Part shown: positions 61,459-64,000 of the stretch, in pieces
Layout: the number at the start of each line of letters is the position of its first letter
Position numbering within the stretch: position 1 is the first letter of the stretch
Assembly (NCBI RefSeq): GCF_001730525.1
Contig: NZ_MDFN01000001.1
Coordinates: 248,001-312,000 of the forward strand
Reading direction: 5' to 3'
From: Arcticibacter eurypsychrophilus
Lineage (GTDB): Bacteria; Bacteroidota; Bacteroidia; Sphingobacteriales; Sphingobacteriaceae
DNA length: 64,000 nt
Notes under the pieces: generated by a model
Seen by the model: only the letters and a program-made list of their open reading frames with translations
Database searches by the model: none
What the model was told of the DNA's origin: nothing
Made by a program: the position numbers and the translations under genes

Positions 61459-61908
61459 ATGAAAAAGTTCATTATAGTACTCGCCATCTTAGTTACAGTT
61501 ATATCTGTAGGCACAACCAATGCGCAGGTAAGAGTTAACGTTAACATAGGCACACCTGCTTATTATTATATGCCGGATCAGAATGCCTATTACAATGTTT
61601 CCGAAAGATCCTATTATTATGAGGATGGAGGAAGGTGGATTCACCGCTCTTATTTACCTGGTAGATACCGGAATTATACTGTGTATAACGTCAGACATAT
61701 AGAAGTTAATGAACACCGTCCTTATTTAAGACATAATTATTACAGGGAGAAATATTCAAGATCAAAAAATTACCGGGGAGAAAGCCGTCGTCACGGACGT
61801 TATGATTATGATAGAGATAGAAACGATGACAGAGGACATAATGACAACAGAGGTGGTGGACATGATAAAGGTGGAGATCGTGGACATGGACATGGAAAAC
61901 ACAAATAA
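61459..61908 (+). CDS. Small secreted protein rich in Tyr, His, Gly, Asp and Arg
   Basis: A 149-residue protein with a signal peptide (MKKFIIVLAILVTVISVGTT, cleavage near 'NAQ'). The middle is Tyr-rich ('TPAYYYMPDQNAYYNVSERS', 'YYYEDGGRWI', 'YLPGRYRNYTVYNVRHIEVN'). The last ~50 residues are low-complexity, built of H, G, D, R and K. Such proteins are common in Sphingobacteriaceae; the tail could bind metal or polyanions. The stop abuts the stop of the convergent histidine kinase gene with no intervening base. Confidence 0.78.
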   Translation: MKKFIIVLAILVTVISVGTTNAQVRVNVNIGTPAYYYMPDQNAYYNVSERSYYYEDGGRWIHRSYLPGRYRNYTVYNVRHIEVNEHRPYLRHNYYREKYSRSKNYRGESRRHGRYDYDRDRNDDRGHNDNRGGGHDKGGDRGHGHGKHK

Positions 61909-63234
61909 TCAGGATGCCTTATAAATTGGGAAATATAAGGTAAAGGTAGTACCCTTGTTTACTTCTGATTGAACTTCAATATTAATATTGTGGTAGTTGG
62001 CAATACTTTTACTGATTGCTAACCCCAAACCGTAACCCCCTGAGGACCGCTGAACATGCACTTTTTTAAATCGGTTAAATATCAGGGGGAGGTCAGTTGA
62101 TGAGATACCTATACCAGTATCTCTGATAATCAACTGATACTGATGCTCCGGGGTGTATCTATCCGATATATGGATAGATCCCTGCGGAACATTGTATTTA
62201 ATAGAATTATTTAACAGGTTATAAATCAACTGAAACAGAAGATCTTTATTGCAGTTGGTAAATTCTACATCTTCATCAAATTGTATAGCTAACTGAATCC
62301 CTTTCTCCTCAAACCGATCTTCTATTTCTTCTATTACCTGTTTCACCAACACGCTTAAGGTTACCGTTTCATCCCTTGAATACTGATCATTATCGATTCT
62401 GGATATTAGCAACAGGGAGTTCACTATTCTTTTTAACCGGTTTACTGTGATCATCAGTTCGGCCAGTTTTTCATAGGTCTGCTCACCAATCTCCTCCTGC
62501 ATCATCAGGTTTTCAATCTTACTATTCAGAATACTAATAGGAGTCATGAGTTCATGCGAGGCATTTGCCGTGAATTCACGCTCTTTCTCAAATGCATCTC
62601 TTACCTGATCCATCAGACTGATCAGCGAGCTGTCCAGATATTTAAAATCCGTTGTATTGGTTTTTACCGGAATGGCCCCTTGTGTGAAGGGAAATGTCTG
62701 CCTGATGAGTTTTGTTTTGATGATTCGCTGCAAGGGCTTAAGCAGATAACGGGTATACAGCAGGTCAATGAGTACGGATAAGACAATTAAGCTAATCAAT
62801 ACGTATAAAGCAATGCGCTGTAAGGGTTTGTTGTATTCGCTGATAGAGGTTACTTTTTTTCCTACTTCCAATAAATAAGCCTTGTCCTTTTCCTTAAAGG
62901 TATAACTGAGTACCCTGTAAACAAGTGTATCTCTTTCCACAAGACGCCTGCTGGTTTCTATGGTGTCTACTTTTAGCTGTCGCACTGGTTCCAATGAGAT
63001 ATATTCTTGCTTAAGCATGGTATAGCTACCATAACTGCGTTCACCGTCAAGATAATATTCAACACCGTTTGTTTCAATATTCTTGATGACTGCTGCTTTC
63101 TGTTGTTTTAAGTTATAATCGGTAAAATCTGAGGCGATATTTTCTACGATGAAAGGAAGGATAATAATAAATAACAGTACGATACCCAATTTGGATAAGG
63201 TGATAAATAACGTTAATTTGTTGAGTAATTTCAC
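61909..63234 (-). CDS. Membrane sensor histidine kinase
   Basis: A 441-residue two-component sensor. The first transmembrane segment is at about residues 10-30, a periplasmic domain of about 105 residues follows, and the second segment is at about 140-160. HisKA has 'FTANASHELMTPISILNSKI' (phospho-His H227). The ATPase domain has an N box ('LIYNLLNNSIKYN'), 'IRDTGIGIS' and 'GGYGLGLAISKSIA'. The small periplasmic domain has no motif I recognise. It overlaps its response-regulator gene by four bases (63231-63234), so the two are coupled partners. Known Bacteroidota kinases of this type respond to envelope stress or ions; the signal here is unknown. Confidence 0.94.
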   Translation of the reverse strand: MKLLNKLTLFITLSKLGIVLLFIIILPFIVENIASDFTDYNLKQQKAAVIKNIETNGVEYYLDGERSYGSYTMLKQEYISLEPVRQLKVDTIETSRRLVERDTLVYRVLSYTFKEKDKAYLLEVGKKVTSISEYNKPLQRIALYVLISLIVLSVLIDLLYTRYLLKPLQRIIKTKLIRQTFPFTQGAIPVKTNTTDFKYLDSSLISLMDQVRDAFEKEREFTANASHELMTPISILNSKIENLMMQEEIGEQTYEKLAELMITVNRLKRIVNSLLLISRIDNDQYSRDETVTLSVLVKQVIEEIEDRFEEKGIQLAIQFDEDVEFTNCNKDLLFQLIYNLLNNSIKYNVPQGSIHISDRYTPEHQYQLIIRDTGIGISSTDLPLIFNRFKKVHVQRSSGGYGLGLAISKSIANYHNINIEVQSEVNKGTTFTLYFPIYKAS

Positions 63235-63911
63235 GCCTGTTTTTTTATTTTATAACCTACTCCGCGAATAGTTTCCAGCCATTCCGTACTGGCAAAGGCC
63301 CCAAGTTTCTTGCGCAGGTTTTTGACATGGGCATCGATGTAATTCGAGTCATTTTCATCTTCTATAAAATTACCCCATATATGTTCACACAATTGCATCC
63401 TGGTAAGGGGACGATTTTTATGCAACAGCAGGTAACTTAAAAGATCAAACTCTTTCTTAGAAAGCTCTATGGCCATTGTTGCATGGGTAATCGTTCTTTT
63501 TTGGAGGTCTACCATAAACTCTCCTATGCTTACTTCAGAATTGATTAATCCATATTTTCTTCGTGAAATTGCCTGCATTCGGGAATGAAGCTCTGGAAGG
63601 GAAAAGGGTTTTGGAAGGTAGTCATCGGCACCAAGATCAAGCCCTTTAATGCGATCTTCGGTATTGCCTCGGGCTGTTAAAATAATATAGGCCGCATCGG
63701 GGTTATACTTTTTTGCTTCCAAAAGAAGCTTCAGTCCGTCCATATCCGGAAGCCCAAGATCAAGCAGTACAAAATCATAGGCATTAGAATCAAGAAATTC
63801 AAGGGCTTTTTTAGCCGTATGGGCGAGATCGATTATATAAAAGGACTTTTTAAGAAATAGCTCTACTTCAAATGCAAGGATCTTTTCATCCTCAACTAAT
63901 AACACTTTCAA
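63231..63911 (-). CDS. OmpR/PhoB-family response regulator
   Basis: A 226-residue regulator. The receiver domain has acidic residues 'VEDE' (E7, D8), phospho-acceptor D51 in 'FVLLDLGLPDMDG', the switch Thr in 'ILTARGN' and Lys in 'LPKPFSLPEL'. The C-terminal winged helix has 'IELSKKEFDLLSYLLLHKNR' and 'SNYIDAHVKNLRKKLG', ending 'TIRGVGYKIKKQA'. It controls transcription with the downstream kinase. It starts 19 nt after the end of a partial gene on the same strand, so it is probably not first in its operon. Confidence 0.96.
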   Translation of the reverse strand: MKVLLVEDEKILAFEVELFLKKSFYIIDLAHTAKKALEFLDSNAYDFVLLDLGLPDMDGLKLLLEAKKYNPDAAYIILTARGNTEDRIKGLDLGADDYLPKPFSLPELHSRMQAISRRKYGLINSEVSIGEFMVDLQKRTITHATMAIELSKKEFDLLSYLLLHKNRPLTRMQLCEHIWGNFIEDENDSNYIDAHVKNLRKKLGAFASTEWLETIRGVGYKIKKQA

Positions 63912-63930
63912 TGTATTGTGTTTTAAAGTA

Positions 63931-64000
63931 CTACTTTTTGTGTTTTCTTACAGGCTCGGGTCTATCCTGCTTCCTGGATTTAGGGACTTCCTTTACTTGC
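63931..64000 (-). CDS. C-terminal tail of an unidentified gene
   Basis: On the minus strand an open frame enters from the right edge and ends at TAG 63931-63933. The visible tail reads QVKEVPKSRKQDRPEPVRKH then KK. It is very basic and gives no family clue. Position, strand and the 19-nt gap to the response regulator suggest it is the upstream gene of that operon. A chance open frame of 22 codons cannot be excluded. Confidence 0.4.
   Translation of the reverse strand, partial: QVKEVPKSRKQDRPEPVRKHKK

Overview
The window looks like chromosome from a Sphingobacteriaceae-type Bacteroidota, probably Pedobacter or a close relative (inference). The evidence is low GC, two SusC/SusD pairs with typical accessory lipoproteins, DUF3494 and OmpA surface proteins, a TAnnTTTG-type promoter before the tRNAs, and little use of Shine-Dalgarno sites. 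No insertion sequence, phage, integrase or CRISPR array was seen.

Layout. 1-6.8 kb: the tail of recX, tRNA-Gly(GCC) and tRNA-Leu(TAA), a DUF4256 protein, an AraC-type regulator, a very large hybrid histidine kinase with 17 perfect-length 21-residue repeats, a translationally coupled receiver protein, and a DUF3494 ice-binding-like lipoprotein. 7-13 kb: a GH78 alpha-L-rhamnosidase, the three-gene proton-translocating transhydrogenase operon (pntAA-pntAB-pntB), and a small acidic protein. 14-18 kb: a second, larger DUF3494 lipoprotein followed by an OmpA-family protein.

18.2-54.3 kb is a polysaccharide utilization locus (PUL), all on the minus strand. In transcription order it holds: susC2-susD2-DUF3823, closed by a strong terminator; GH51-GH51-GH43(arabinanase type)-GH97-S9 peptidase-DUF5695 pseudogene; susC1-susD1-DUF4959/5000-DUF4998/5013, closed by a terminator; an MG2/TonB-plug protein with a GH43 of exo-beta-1,3-galactanase type; GH35; BNR_4 propeller-GH105; DUF2264; and a GH43 stub. 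The enzyme set fits a type II arabinogalactan (AGP-like) target. Arabinofuranosidases and an arabinanase would strip arabinose. A propeller lyase plus GH105 would remove rhamnose-capped glucuronic acid in two steps. GH35 and the exo-galactanase would take the galactan. This substrate call is inference. No PUL regulator (HTCS, SusR, ECF sigma/anti-sigma) lies beside it.

54.3-64 kb: a hypothetical protein, an RRM RNA-binding protein, an outer-membrane beta-barrel protein, a YeeZ-like NAD-binding protein, an M3 metallopeptidase, a small secreted His/Gly/Asp/Arg-rich protein, and an OmpR-type two-component pair.

The most unusual feature is gene decay. The DUF5695-like gene inside the PUL keeps one reading frame for about 680 codons but carries eleven in-frame stops of all three kinds. 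Fragments of a GH43 and of an S66 LD-carboxypeptidase, plus two weaker decayed ORFs, lie in other gaps.
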